This document shows, in pieces, positions 11,081 to 24,062 of a stretch of 64,000 bases of DNA (within the stretch, counting starts at the first letter, position 1; the number at the start of each line of letters is the position of its first letter). Under the pieces are notes generated by a model, which did no database searches, was not told where the DNA came from, and saw only the letters and a program-made list of their open reading frames with translations. The stretch is from Scytalidium lignicola (taxonomy: Eukaryota > Ascomycota > Leotiomycetes), in the NCBI GenBank assembly GCA_002812745.2, contig NCSJ02000090.1, positions 62,001-126,000 on the forward strand. The letters are read 5' to 3'. The position numbers and the translations under genes are program-made.

Positions 11081-11198
11081 CAGGCGGGCGCACAATCGTC
11101 AAAGTTCGACTTGCAAACTTGGAGATTTTGAAAGGCTCCTGCCAACCCCACCCCCTCCAAAATCCGACTTTCTGATTTCCAACAGAATAGTCGCAATC

Positions 11199-12602
11199 AT
11201 GGCGGATGAGAAGCCCACGACGGCGACCAACGGGACTTCCAAAACTCCCGAGGAAGTGGCCAAGGAAAACGATTTATTGCCAAAGCTCGTCACGCACCTC
11301 GATAGACATTTAATATTTCCCTTGTTGCAATTCGTCGCTGATCAAGAGGAGGACCCGGCACCGGAGATCACCAAGGCTAAATATGAGTTACTCAAGAAGA
11401 CGAATATGACTGATTATGTGGCGAGTTTGTACTGTGAGATGAATAACCTGGACGAACCTCCCAAGGAATTTGCAACCAAGAGACAAGAGGTTCTGGATCG
11501 CTTGGAGCAGTTTAACCAGGAGACCGAGAAGATTACGGATCTGTTGGGAAGGGAAGATGTGGTTACCAGTTTAAGGAGTGATAAGGTTGCTAACTTGGAG
11601 TTTTTGAAGAAGGAACATGGGGTATGTGCTCCATTTGAATTTTTGGCTCTCATAAGTTGATATGTATATGTACTAATTCAAAAATAGGTCACCATAGAGA
11701 TGGTGAACGTTCTGTATGATTTTGGCAACTTCCAATACAGCTGTGGTAACTACCAGGCTGCCGCCGAACTTCTCTACCAATTCCGAGTCCTCTCTACGGA
11801 TAACGATAAAGTTGCAGCTGCGACGTGGGGAAAGCTGGCTTCTGAAATACTCACAACAAACTGGGAGTCTGCAATGGAGGAGGTCCAAAAAGTCAAGGAA
11901 TCAATCGATACTAAACTCTTCAGTAACCCTCTCGCGCAACTGACCCACCGGACGTGGCTGATCCACTGGTCTCTTTTCCCATTCTTCAACTACGAAACTG
12001 CCCGTGAAACTTTATGCGAACTCTTCTTCTCCGCCCCTTTCATCAACACCATTCAGACTGCATGCCCATGGGTCTTGCGATATCTCACTGCAGCAGTTAT
12101 TACCAATCGTAACCGCACACGAAACACAGGCCAGTATCAGAAGCAGCTTAAAGATATCGTTCGCATCGTTAAGCAAGAGAACTACGAGTACTCGGATCCT
12201 GTGACTGATTTCGTCAAGGCCCTGTATATTGATTTCGACTTCGAGGAAGCCCAGAAAAAGCTCACCGAGGCCGAAGAGGTTCTTCGGTCGGATTTCTTCC
12301 TTGTCTCTGCATCAGATGCTTTTGTTGAGGCAGCACGACATCTTATTTCCGAGAGCTACTGCAAGATCCATCAAAGAATTGATATCAAGGATTTGAGTGC
12401 TAGATTAGGTCTTAGCCAGGATGAGGGCGAGAAGTGGATTGTCAATCTTATTAGAGATACAAGAGTTGACGCGAAGATTGATTACAAGGAGGGAACAGTC
12501 GTTATGAACCATCCTCCCAGCAGTGTGTATCAGCAAGTAATTGAGAGAACGAAGGGTGGTTTCTTCAGGACGCAGGTTTTGAGTGCTGCTGTTGCCAAGT
12601 AA
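11199..12602 (+). CDS. INT6: Translation initiation factor eIF3 subunit e (Int6)
   Basis: Exons 11199-11621 and 11688-12602 encode 445 residues. The 66-nt intron has a TACTAAT branch site and rejoins KKEHG to [20 protein letters not shown]. The N-terminal eIF3_N region contains [20 protein letters not shown]. The middle is helical repeats, including [13 protein letters not shown] and [19 protein letters not shown]/winged-helix domain near the C-terminus includes [20 protein letters not shown] and DYKEGTVVM. eIF3e joins the eIF3 complex on the 40S subunit in the cytoplasm. It is absent from budding yeast but kept in filamentous fungi, which fits the organism type. The length matches the family. 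The divergent neighbour also has a translation role, but in mitochondria. Confidence 0.96.
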
Positions 12603-13042
12603 AGGATTGCTGTTTGGCACAACTGTGGCTGGTACTTTTGAAGATATTGACGGGAAGGATCAGTGAGAGAGTACAGGGCACATGGGCGAGTGAAGGATTA
12701 TGCTATGCATAGCAGGCGTTTGGTCTATGGCGAAGCAAAAAACGAGAAATGGTTTGGCCAGGTCTTCATGTTAGATATGAGAACAGCTAGTTGGAACGAA
12801 GCTGGCTACTTAGTAGCTGGGTAGATAGCCATGGATGGCTATGGGATTCCTAATCAACAAGTTCAATGTGCTTTCTTTCATCTTTTTAAAACTGACTGGC
12901 TTACTCCAAACTGATTCTTAGAGCTTCTTATCCCTGATTTTAACGGTGCTAACCACATTACTTAAACATGATCTTAGCTTGTCTGCACAAAAGAACATTT
13001 CTGAGACATCTAAATGTCACAAAACCATGATATATAATTAGA
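12603..13042. other. Convergent 3' region of eIF3e and UTP6
   Basis: 440 nt between two stop codons. No gene or structure was recognised. Confidence 0.6.
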
Positions 13043-14348
13043 TTACTCTAGCTTCTTCAGAGTATGACTGAGGACCTTCCGAACGCCTGGATCTAATTCA
13101 TCTGAAGCTAATACCCGGCCAATCCAAGTTTTACTCCTGTCAACGAAAGCAGTTTTATCCTTCACAGTATCCATTGATTCCTTTAGCCTAGTTAATGCTG
13201 ATGACAGCGCCATTGGGAACTCGGGTGAAGTAATTGAAAGATAAATGAAAGGTTGTCGAACGAAACAGTCGCAAGTAAATGCATCCGCAGGGTATAACTC
13301 TCTCATGCAATCAAGCACATGCTGGAGAATTTTCGGCATGCAGGCAACCTGAGTGAAAGCCGAGAACATGTCGAAGAAATCCGCTGCAGCAGAGGCGCAG
13401 AAGAACGGCTGTTTCCTTGCTGCATAGAATATTGCGAGGGGAATGGCCCCGTTTAAGGCTGGTGTTGTCATAGGATCCTTCACCGCTTCTGAGTCGACAT
13501 CAATGCTGTCGACAGCCGTCCGCCGTATTTGAGGCGTCTTGAATTCTGGAATGGAGATCATGTCCTCTGAAGCATCAAATGGCCGACTATTTGCGGCCTC
13601 ATCCTCCACCACTTCTGGCTCTTCCACCATTCTATCAACATCTAGCCCTAATATTTTCCTCCGTAACGCAATCTTTGCTAGGTATATCATCTCCAACTTT
13701 GCATACTCAATCCACACTTCCCTGCTCATCGTGCAGAATCTTGTCCCTCTTTGCATATAACTCCTAGCGCCGCCCATATCAGCCTCGTTCTCCAGAGTCC
13801 ATTTGGCCGCATATATCCATAACCCCGGCTTTGTGGGATGCAATCTTATTGCAGACGTCAAAACGGTCTTAAACTTTTTCACAGTCTTTGCTTGTCTCGC
13901 ATATTCCAAATACGACATCCATAACATAAGATCTCCTGGGTGTTTCCTAGTTCCCCGATCAAAGATGTTGAAGATTCTAGCTTGACCAACGTGAGCTGAG
14001 CTGCCTTTAATGCGCAACCGATTGCATCTTTTCAGACGTAATTGCTCGAGACCTATTTCCCAGGCGGCATATCGTGCGAAATCGAGGGGCTTGGAACCTC
14101 GAGCAAGCACTCTGTGCTCAAAATTAGAGCGCTTCTTGACTAATGATCTAATCTCTTCCTGTTGCATAGCGCATGTCAATTCCTGTTCTCGAAAGTTGCA
14201 ATGCGGCGGCAAAGGTTCTGGGCGCAAACTGGAGGTCAATCACAGGAATTTGACGTACTTTTGTAAATATTTTCTTCTGCTCAAACTCTTGCAGCTGGGG
14301 AACAGCCTGTTCCAAGTAGAACCGGGCTTTATCAGAAGCTCCAGACAT
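13043..14348 (-). CDS. UTP6: U3 snoRNP/SSU processome protein Utp6
   Basis: Exons 14259-14348 and 13043-14158 encode 401 residues. The 100-nt intron (GTACGT...CAACAG) joins the 30-residue first exon MSGASDKARFYLEQAVPQLQ...KKIFTK to EEIRSLVKKRSNFEHRVLAR. That sequence is the conserved Utp6 N-terminus. HAT-type helical repeats follow, for example KHPGDLMLWMSYLEYARQ, PGLWIYAAKWTLENE and SREVWIEYAKLEMIYLAK. Utp6 belongs to the UtpB module of the SSU processome, which processes 18S pre-rRNA in the nucleolus. The length is close to the yeast protein. The gene is divergent from CWH43. Confidence 0.93.
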
Positions 14349-14831
14349 TTGTAGATCGTAGTGACCTTTGCTGCTTAGATAATTGTTTGAAAAATAATAT
14401 TTTCAATAACATATACCAGTTTAGCGGTATAACTGCTAAAAATAGCCAAACCTTATTTATTTAGGAAGAAAAAACTGGCATCGTTCAACATGGGTGGCTT
14501 AATGAGCGGGACTTTTCAATCCATGCGTAGTAGCAAATTGAGATGCAGCAGAACCAAATTCGTGAAGGCGGTCTGGCGGATTTTAGATTTTCTGCCATCT
14601 CGCCTAATTTTACTTGTAGGGATCTTTAGCCCGGCACGCCCGGCAGCCCAGGTACGCCACGGTGCCATCCCGAGGTGATAAGGGATAGATCTTCAATTCT
14701 CCCTCGTGGTCGCGAACTTTCAACCTTTAACTTTTGTTTATTTCGCGCCCGCTCCGTACACTTTCGTTTATTCCCCTTCGGACAGCGCGGAAGGGGTGTA
14801 CTGTGGATGTACTTTATTCTATAGAGTTACA
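14349..14831. other. Divergent promoter region UTP6/CWH43
   Basis: 483 nt between two start codons. It includes a GC-rich patch near 14635-14670 of CCCGGCACG type. No specific factor site was recognised. Confidence 0.5.
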
Positions 14832-17800
14832 ATGGCGCCCAAGTTCAAAGATGGCGATGTTCTAGTCGCGTTTTCTGGAAAATGGGTATCGTGGGCTCAC
14901 ACCATCCTAGCTTATGGTGAGCTGGTTCTGGCTGATTGACATTTGAAAAAGGAGATATTGACGGATGCCTTAGCTGCGTTCATCAGTGCTTTAATCGTTG
15001 GATCTTCCCTACATTACCACAAGATTGTCCAGAATGAATATTATGGTTACCCTCAAGAATGGTTCCCCTCCGTCTCGGCAACGATAGGCGATCGATACCC
15101 TGAACGCTCGTTTTTCATGGTGTTCATAGCTTTAACTTCCGGTGGGTAACTAGAAATTATGCAATCCGCAGTTCTCCTAACGATATGGTAGGACCTCGAT
15201 TTGCTTTGGTGACATTATGGTATTTTCTTACGGCTCGGCCGAACTCTTCGCTCCCTAAATTTGTAGCCTTCATGGGCATCTTCCGAACATTCACTTGTGG
15301 AGGTTGGACCTACGTTACATCTACAGACGATCATGATTGGCATGATATCTTTATGATATCTTACTTAGTGGCAACTTTGCCATGGACCATTGGCTGTCTC
15401 GCTCTGAGTCCTAATAACCCTCGGGCGATTAAGTATCGAAAATATTTGGCAGGTGCTTTCTTTGGAACCTTGGTGCCTTTGGTATACTTCTTTATCCAAC
15501 ACAAAGTGCACAGAGTTGCAGGAGGTAAGAACTTTGTATCGCTATCGTTGGATTTGACTGACTAGTTCCAGCATATACTACATATGCTTTCTTTGAGTGG
15601 TCTTTGATTTTGTTTGATGTCGCTTTTGATGCAGTTACTGTGCTCGATTTCGACACATTTGAACTAGTTATCAGGGATGTAAAAGGGACAAGCAAGGGGT
15701 ACGTTCATTGGCTTCCAAAATAGTGTATATGTAATACCACGGTTGCACAATTATGAATATGTCTAAACAAAAGTTATCTTCTATTAGAAAATCTAAAATG
15801 GTCTCGGATAAAATTCTTGAAAAAGAGTATGTTCCTTTAAATTACCCTTCTCCGATCACTTGCTAATCTTTCTTAATATAGAAAAGATAAGCAGATCGGT
15901 CAAGTTTTCGGGCAGGCATTTTCCTGGCCAGAGGCAATTGATGCCTTAGCAGAAGTCTACAATGGAGTATGTTCCGCTGCTGATTATGAAAGAACTGATT
16001 CTGACAGTCTTAGTTTGTGTTCTGGTCCATCTTGACCTCCCTAGGTCTTTGCGTGTGGTGTGAGTATAACTAAGTCTTCTTGAAGATCTTTACTAAAACT
16101 GCTAGATTTCCCCTTGTGGCATATGGGTATCTCAGGCTATGAGGTGCTTGTTATGACGACCGTATCACCCTTCCTATTGGGAATTGGGACAGTTCGAAAA
16201 TGGGTGATGCACAACCTCAGGGTAGTCCATTTCCTCGGCATCAGTGGATTATTAGCATACTTGGTTGAAGATCCAGTGTTCAGGCTATTCACCGTTGGCT
16301 TCTCGGTCTGGATGTCTTGTCTCGCCTGGGTTGCGACTTGGTCCTCGGAAGCACACCAGCCTGGTCGTCTGGAAATAAAAATCTTGGCTTGGACGACTGG
16401 CTTGCTTGCATCTACTGTGATCAAGTTCGCCTGGCAGACCAGCAATCCAATATGGCCTATAACTCATGCTGAGAATGGCGGATGGAATACGACGGGCTTG
16501 ATATTAGCTATTTTAGCTGTGCTTCGTTCCACTCGTCGGACCCCAATGACTAGAACCGACCGATCTATACAAGCCAGTAAGCAGGGTTCTCCAGTTCTGG
16601 CTGGCCTTGGACTTGGAGGTCTCTTCTTTGGCCTGCACTCTCTCCTCTCAGACTCTAGCACGATGATATTATGGGTATGGGAGGGGTTCCCTGTTCGAGG
16701 ACCAATCGCAGCACCTCATGGTGCGTGGACTATTGCAGCTATGGGGGCTGGCTTAGTATTTGGTCTCTTTGGTCAAGGCATTGCTCGCAGTTGGACTTTT
16801 TACGGTATTGGTTGCGTCGGTGCCGCAATGCTCACCCTCTACAGTCACTGGTTTGGGTTCTACGGCGCTCTTATTATTGCATCCTACCTGATGGCGGTAG
16901 CGACTCCTCTTATTAGTTCAGCGACACAAAAGAATCCGGCTACTTCTTTTGGCCTCGGTTTCTTAGTCTACAACTTTGTGGTATTATTCCATGTCTGGGT
17001 TGTAGCCTATGCCTTCGTACCGGGTGGTCCCCTTGTCCGGGAACACACAGATTGGGTGATGACCACCACCATGCTTCTTATTGGATGTGGTGTCTTCAAT
17101 GCTTTGTCTTCCGCACCAGCTACACCGCGCACACGTATCAATGTATCCCCTGTGCATCGGAAACAGCGTTCTTACTATGTCTACATTGTTGCAGCACTTC
17201 AGCTACTTTCTGTCTCTGTGGCTTACCTTCGCTTTCCTACATACGACTATGTGCCATATCACAAGGACGAGAAAATATTTACTGCCGGTATCTGGACTAT
17301 CCATTTCAGCTTAGATAATGACATGTGGTCTTCAGAGTACCGAATGCGGGATGTCATTAAGGAACTCGAAATTGACGTGATCGGTCTACTCGAGAGCGAT
17401 TTGCAGAGAATAATTATGGGGAACCGTGATACTACGCAGTTCCTTGCAGAGGACCTAGGCATGTATGTCGACTATGGACCAGGTCCTAATAAACATACCT
17501 GGGGCGCTGCCCTTCTTTCGAAGTTCCCAATTCTCAACTCCACTCACCATCTTCTTCCGTCGCCAGTAGGCGAGTTAGCGCCAGCAATTCACGCCACCTT
17601 GGATGTTTATGGAGAATTGGTCGATGTCTTCGTGTTCCACTCGGGTCAAGAAGAAGATCCTGAAGATCGAAGACTCCAGTCCTTATATCTAGCTGACCTG
17701 ATGGGTTCCACTAACCGACCTGCTATTCTCCTCTCGTACCTCGTCACCACGCCTCTTGAAGGAAACTATAACACTTACGTCTCTGAGCGAAGTGGTATGC

Positions 17801-18087
17801 GCGACATTGACCCCACCGATGATGATCGTTGGTGCGAGTACATTCTATATAAGAACCTCAAGCGGACAGCCTATGCGCGTGTCTCGAGATCCACCATCAC
17901 CGACACTGAGATCCAGGTGGGCAAGTTCAAAGTTGGAGAAGTTGAGAGCGCAGAAGAGGATGTGAGGAATAGAAGAGCTGAGGAGAGTGAGGTTGCAGAG
18001 GGGATGCGCTTTCCCGCCTTGTTTAGAGGTGAGGGTGTTAGGGGACATTATTATCACGTTTTCGATGAGCCTAGGTATTATGCCTGA
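14832..18087 (+). CDS. CWH43: GPI-anchor lipid remodelling protein Cwh43
   Basis: Eight exons: 14832-14916, 14974-15141, 15192-15524, 15572-15698, 15788-15826, 15882-15966, 16014-16059 and 16106-18087, together 954 residues. All introns are 46-89 nt and the frame closes exactly. The N-terminal part is the multi-spanning Frag1/PGAP2-like domain: [40 protein letters not shown], then [18 protein letters not shown]. The C-terminal 650 residues carry more membrane segments ([16 protein letters not shown]) and end in an endonuclease/exonuclease/phosphatase-like lumenal domain ([29 protein letters not shown]). Cwh43 replaces the GPI-anchor lipid with ceramide in the ER/Golgi. The eighth exon begins after a GTGAGT intron that restores VWYFPLW. 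This identification is strong. Confidence 0.94.
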
Positions 18088-18781
18088 GGTGCTTCCATTT
18101 GATTGAAGAGTGTAGAACTCTTCTTTCCTCTTTTTTCCCCTTATGTATCATGAACTGGCACGTTGGATAGGAAGGAAACGGTCGTTATGACGACGATACC
18201 AACGGCAAAGGGGGGCAGGTGGGGGACAGGGGTCTGGGTGAGATCGGTGGAATTTGTAAGATATTACTACTGGAGTAGATGGGAGGATATATAATCTAAT
18301 TTACTGTGCTCTAAAATAAAGAGTCTACGGCGTAGGCTCAAATTGGTAATTGCTTAGATTGGGCTCTGTAAGCGTACACTTAAGGTTCTTTTACTCTACG
18401 CCGACAGAGTTTCCAAATAGAAAACTATTCGGTCCCGAATTATCGATATTCCGCAATAAATCCTAGCTAGTAGCAAAGGACCTAGACGCTATCAATCTTC
18501 AATCTACTCCGTACCGGTAGTCAGCGCAAAGCTGTAACGATATCCGTTTCTCGCAATCATCAAAAAAGATTCCCCGCGTTTCACCAACGCGAGATTTAAA
18601 CTACGGTACTTTCAAGACAGAAGGATTAACCGCCAGATGCCTGTAATTTCTAATCAAAACCCGTGGCCATGAAACCTATTTGTCGCAAAAGAGATCTAAA
18701 AGGACAAGGGGGAGGAAAGGAAGAGAATGACCGTTTTGGGCAAGCTTTGCGGGTTACACAAAAGAAAGCCTACCCTCGATT

Positions 18782-18818
18782 CTCGCAATTCGCACTCGCA
18801 CTCGCAAACTCGCAACTC
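18782..18818 (+). repeat. CTCGCA short tandem repeat
   Basis: Six imperfect copies of an ACTCGCA-like unit in a gene-free region. Confidence 0.75.
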
Positions 18819-21017
18819 GTATTCCACGCGTTCCCGCAGAGCTCGGGCACTTTTTTCCCTCATCATCCGCGCGGCCTAATTACCAAGGATTACGGGAAAG
18901 TGCTAATTATTAACTGTTAACGGGAAGTGCTCAAACTGTCCGAACCGAATCTTTCAACAAAAGGCCACAAAAAAAGGGGTAATACGTTAGTACAGGGGAT
19001 TGAATTTATCACTTGTACGGTAATTATACAGTAAATGTAAAGTCCATGCATTCGAACTCGCGTCGGGTTTGAACCGTTGTACTGGTAATAACCGCGACGG
19101 CTGTACCCGGGGGATAAAGATTGAGGCTGACCGAAGGTATTGTACATTATACGTAACGCGAGTCCAAAAAGAGAGTTGCCAATTTAAAAAGAATAAAATT
19201 GGATAAAAAGCAATGCCATATGCTTTATTGGCATCGGCATCATGAAATATTACTGTACAAGGGAGCCGGAAATGACAGCGGGAATGATTTTTCATTTTTG
19301 TTCCGTTTCCCAGGATTCGTGCCGCGGCTGGTGTAATAACTGGCTATCACTTGTAACTGTACTGTACNTTTTTTTGGTTGTGTGGCACCGAGGTAATACT
19401 ATAAAAAGAATAAAATAGAGTGATCGTTTTGTTTAGTGGTTTGAGACTTGTAGGTTAGTTAGATTACAGGATGTGATGAAAACTCGAAAGAAAACTCGGA
19501 GAAAGAAAGAAGGAAAAACAATAATAACGGGATGGATCCCGTACTGTAATCACTACTACGCTGTAACTCGGTATCGCGTGCTATTTTTTACTCCTTAANT
19601 TTCGTTTTTCGGATGTGGCGCACCTCATTGGTACGTACCTTTTTGCACCGCGATTGAAGAAAATCACTAGAGTACAGTAGTATTTTACGTGTAGTGGACG
19701 GTAAGGAAGCAAAGGTTGAAAATTAATTGGCTTACCAAGAACATAGGAAAGGAGGAGTGATTTTATTTAGCTATAGTAATAAGGTTTCGCACCCAGGGAT
19801 GCAGAGTGCGGGTTTTTCACTTGTAAGAAAGTATACGTATTGGAACGCGAGGAACCAATTGTTCGGATGGGCCGGATTTACTTTGCATCCGAACGCACAC
19901 TACAGTACGGAGGTAGCACCGGGTTTGCAGTCGGGTTGCGACGTGGCGTGCACTTTAAGGCTTTCTTTTTAGCTAGCAAAAAATTGTCTCAAAAAATAAA
20001 AAATAGCGGGCTTAGAAAGTGAAGTCCGAGTGAAAATGATCGTNAAAAAAGTTTGACTAGTGCTCAATTTTTATGGGTGGACGAATGAGGTGACGCCATG
20101 GAGNTTTTTTTATGCACGCTGCCTTCTTTTTATGGCCTTGTAAGCGGGAAGGCGCTAAATGACGAATAGCGTCTCGACTAAGCATTAATCCGATACAGTA
20201 GAAGAGATCGAGTCGAAAATCATACCGCAACATTCGACTTGCACCATTCGGCATTCACGGCATACTTGATGTCCTGTAAATTATGGATTATAGATTTTGG
20301 TGGGGAAGAAGAGCTAAGCANTTTTTTTTCTTCTTGCAAAGCTCAATAACTTTGCAATATGCCAATCACGGGGGCAGAATTGTCGGAGATCCATTTGGAG
20401 GTGTTTTTAGGGTTGCAGCGCCCGGAAATCTCGGAGTTTGCATAGAGAAGTGAGCAGAAGACACGACTGGTGGGAAGGTGCGGGTGGAAGCGTGGTGGGC
20501 ATGCGTGATAACTTTGATAGGGTGATACTTTCCGTAGGGTGATTTCACTGGAGGGCGCGCATCTGACCCCTCGTGCTTTCATTAGTTGACCAGAAATGCT
20601 GCACTCCAATTCATGAAGGAAGCACACATCGCTGTGCAGATAACTAGATTATTGGGTGGCATAGCGTATTATTGCAGCTGGGACTATTATCGTCGTACCA
20701 GGCATGTGATGGATTGCCCTCTTCACTTATGAATGACGCGAAACTGGATGGAACTGTAACTTTGGATCGAAAAACCAAGACATTGTGGGGAAGAAGGACA
20801 CTCGTGGCCAGTGGCTATGTTGGTGCTGTTGAGCTGAAGGCGGAGTTTGGTTCTTGACGTACGTACTCCTCCAGCCGTGCAAATCGTTACAGTAAATACT
20901 GTAATCAAGCGTCAGTCATGTAACCGCGAGGCAGAGTGTTTCAACGTGCCTCATCAGGGCCTCTCGTAGCGTTCCAGTCGCTCTCACGCCTCAAGCCTCA
21001 AGCCTCTTGGTCGGACG

Positions 21018-21036
21018 GCATTTGCATTTGCATTTG
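21018..21036 (+). repeat. GCATTT short tandem repeat
   Basis: Three perfect GCATTT units plus GC, preceded at 20989-21005 by a CTCAAGC direct repeat. Confidence 0.8.
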
Positions 21037-22674
21037 CACAGGGGCGAGGGCGAACACACGGCTGGCGGTCGTCCAGGACTCGCGCTGGTGCAGTTGTGCT
21101 GACGGACTGACGTTCTCGTGCATACGCGGGCCCTACTATTATTACGGTACTGTGGTATTGTTGCCGTATTATTATTGGTGACAGCTGCTGCGTAACATGC
21201 ATAGCGCGCGATTTTGTGTGAGAGATGGATGGAGAGACCCTTTTCCTGGTCTTTTCTTCCGCTACGCAGCTCGACGTCAGTGGCCCCATCGTCACTTGAG
21301 GCTTTGGCTCTCGCATCTGATCCTCCTTGGAGCTTTGCACAGTAATTAGTACAGTACAGTCATCAGCCATCATCGGAATCTTGGTCCCTAAAACCCTCGA
21401 TTTTTACCATCTACCCTTCACAACATTACCGAACGACCACAAGGCAGAGCGTGATTACGGTTTCAGAGCGCTCTGCTTTCCCTTCTTCTGTTGGCCGCTC
21501 GAAGGCCCTGTCACTTGCAATTTCAACGTCCCCTGTGGCTGATCTGTCAGAGCAGCACGATGCAGACGCCAGGAGGACTGTGCGCGCTCGCAGAAATACT
21601 CCCCCGACTCAAGTCCCGTCGATCACGATATTTCAACGCCTATCCGCCCTTGCCCAGAAGGCCGTGCCGTAATTCTCGACCACCCAAATTGGCCAGATTC
21701 ATCGTTAGGGCTGTGCGAGGTTGCGAAGTTAACAGTGAGATCAAGTGGCTGAAAGGAGGATCGAGAACGCGGGCTGCAGGACGTGGCTTTGCTGCTGGGC
21801 GAGTCTTGGTGTGCTTAGCACCTTTCCTTGAGTTCACCAAAGCAACACCCAACCAAGCATTTGCTGTCATGCCATCATCGGCCGTAAAGAATGTCGGCTT
21901 CAAACCATGGATAATACTGTAATAATGAGCACCGACGACAGCTTTGCGAGTTGGACAGCTCATGCCGTGCCAGCCCTGAGGCGGCATGTACAGTATGTAG
22001 TACGAGTAGGTAAGTTAGTGGCTTTTATTATGCCGATGACCTGGCAGTCCTCAATTGTTCCAATAGCATTTATAAAATAATACTGTGCCGTAACTGGAAG
22101 ACGGCGATAATCAGCCAATAAACTAGAATGTCCATCCAGTCTGATGCACATCTCATGAAGAATAATACCGTAATACAAGAATACAAATTTGTGCAAAGGC
22201 GGAAAAGGCTGAAAATAATAATACCGTAAAATTACAAGATCGTGGCTAACCCAACCCGCCAAGACGCTGGGTCGCTCTGGTAATTAATTCGCCCCGTCTT
22301 CGCTTACGCCGCCGCATTCCGCGAAATTGAAGCTCGATGCTTTTCTTAATCAGCGCGCGTTTCCCTTTCCCGGCCATGACCTCGCCAACCAACAACCGCC
22401 CTTCCGAACTCTCCTACTCCCTCTCTCTCTTGAGCCCTCTTTTCTACCTCTACTTCTTTCTTTCCTTCCTTAACGACGCTTCGACTTCTCCGACAACTCT
22501 CATGAGCACCTTATAGCCCGTCGACAGTACTCATTCTCTCTCCAGAACTCTTTGTGCGCGGCGCCATTCCTGGCCTCCCCTGAGACACCTGCCGTCGAGA
22601 GACCGACACCAACGAGTCCAACACAAAAACCACCCAACGCTCGAGGCAGTTCTCACCCCGCGATCCCTCCAGCT

Positions 22675-24062
22675 ATGGCCAACCCAAGTTATTACTCGTC
22701 AACGAATGCGCCGCCGTTCACGAAGTCAAAGATGCCCTTTTCCTGGCCCTCAATCCCAAATCCTATTCCCCGGCGATATCGTCGTCGGTTACGGTCCAAG
22801 TTCCGCTCCTCTCTCAGTCCCGCCTCGTCCGTTGCCCGCATCGAGACCTCTTTCAACCCCGCCGATACGATCAAGGCATTGAGAAAGCATAGGTGGTCGG
22901 TCTATGACGGCCAATACTTAATTCTCATCATCATCGCCGTCTTCTCCTTGTCCATCAGCCAGGTTCCGGGTCCACTGCTGAAGACAGGTGCTGCTTCCTT
23001 GCTCATGCTCGCCCTCCTGATGCCCATCACCAGGCAGTTCTTCCTCCCTGCTCTACCCATTCTCACTTGGGTCCTCTTTTTCTTTAATAATCGGTATGTT
23101 TCCTATTTCTTCTACGTATGTTGCGGTCTTATGATTCATGAAGCTAAGTTGTATCATGTAGCTTCATTCCAGCCGAATACCGACCACACATCTGGGTGAA
23201 GGTTTTGCCAGCACTGGAAAATATATTCTACGGTGCAAATCTTAGTAATATCTTATCAGCCCATCAGCACCCAGTGCTAGATGTTTTGGCCTGGTTTCCG
23301 TATGGTATCCTGCATTTTGGCGGTCCCTTCATCTGGGCTGCCCTAATGTTCCTCTTCGGACCTCCCGGAACGGTGCCAGTGTTTGGGCGAACTTTTGGAT
23401 ACCTCAACATTCTTGGTGTAGCCATCCAACTGGCATTCCCCTGCTCTCCACCGTGGTATGAGAACAAATATGGTCTCGCACCCGCCAACTACTCTATACC
23501 GGGATCGCCGGCCGGTCTCGCTCGAATTGACAAACTCTTTGGCTTTGATATGTACACAAGTAATTTCACAGCATCGCCTCTAGTTTTTGGAGCGTTCCCT
23601 TCTCTGCATTCTGCGAATGCTGTCTTGGAGGCGCTTTTCATGAGCCACTGCTTCCCAAAATTAAGGCCACTCTTCATTGCATACGCTATGTGGATGTGGT
23701 GGGCTACAATGTATCTATCACACCACTATGCGGTAGATTTGGTTGCGGGAGGTGTTCTTGCTGCAGTTGCGTTCTACATTGCTAAGGGCAAATTTCTTCC
23801 TCGCGTTCAGGCAGACAAGTTCTTTCGCTGGGAATACGACTACGTAGAGTATGGCGATACTCCAAGTAGCGAGTACGCGTATGGTCTAGCATCCCTCGAT
23901 AACGACTTCCGACACGACAGCAGTGATGAGTGGACAATGGGTTCCTCGTCTTCCATTTCTTCGGGTTCTAGAAGCCCAATTGACGACAATAACTCATGGG
24001 GAGGAGACACCCTTGCATCTCAAGCTTCGGATAGTGAACTCAGCGAAATCGTTATTCGCTAA
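22675..24062 (+). CDS. AUR1: Inositol phosphorylceramide synthase catalytic subunit Aur1
   Basis: Exons 22675-23093 and 23162-24062 encode 439 residues. The 68-nt intron (GTATGT...TGTAG) joins LFFFNNR to FIPAEYRPHIWVKVLPALEN. The protein has several membrane segments (YLILIIIAVFSLSISQVPGP, LLMLALLMPITRQFFLPALP) and the PAP2-like catalytic motifs: GSPAGLARID, FGAFPSLHSANAVLEALFMS and YLSHHYAVDLVAGG. The His of SLHS and the H/D of SHHYAVD are the expected catalytic residues. Aur1 transfers phosphoinositol from PI to ceramide in the Golgi and is the target of aureobasidin A. The acidic, serine-rich C-terminal tail is typical. The first ATG (22675) is used. CWH43, which uses ceramide on GPI anchors, is the nearest upstream gene. 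Confidence 0.95.

Larger units (their letters stand above)
18602..22228. repeat. Cluster of TACNGTA heptamers
   Basis: I count 16 copies of TACAGTA, TACTGTA, TACCGTA or TACGGTA: at 18602, 19016, 19027, 19360, 19542, 19673, 19901, 20194, 20888, 20897, 21143, 21350, 21915, 21989, 22166 and 22222. One would be expected about once per 4 kb in random sequence. Most have AATAC or AGTAC flanks. Function is unknown. Confidence 0.8.
18088..22674. other. 4.6 kb gene-free region between CWH43 and AUR1
   Basis: No frame here has a recognisable domain or coding-like composition; the longest is about 143 codons at 21491-21922 (+) and reads as low-information sequence. It holds five N positions, small tandem repeats and many TACNGTA heptamers. 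The last 300 nt (22380-22674) are CT-rich and probably the AUR1 core promoter and leader. No transposon remnant was recognised. Confidence 0.65.

Noticed and set aside
19040..19090. Possible tRNA T-loop (GTTCGAA-like word)
   Set aside because: No matching stems or acceptor arm around it.
21491..21922. 143-codon frame in the CWH43-AUR1 gap
   Set aside because: Arg/Pro-rich, low-information translation with no domain, in a region with no splice pattern.
22552..22674. Non-ATG extension of AUR1 upstream of 22675
   Set aside because: The frame is open but starts at TTG, and the added residues do not resemble Aur1 N-termini.
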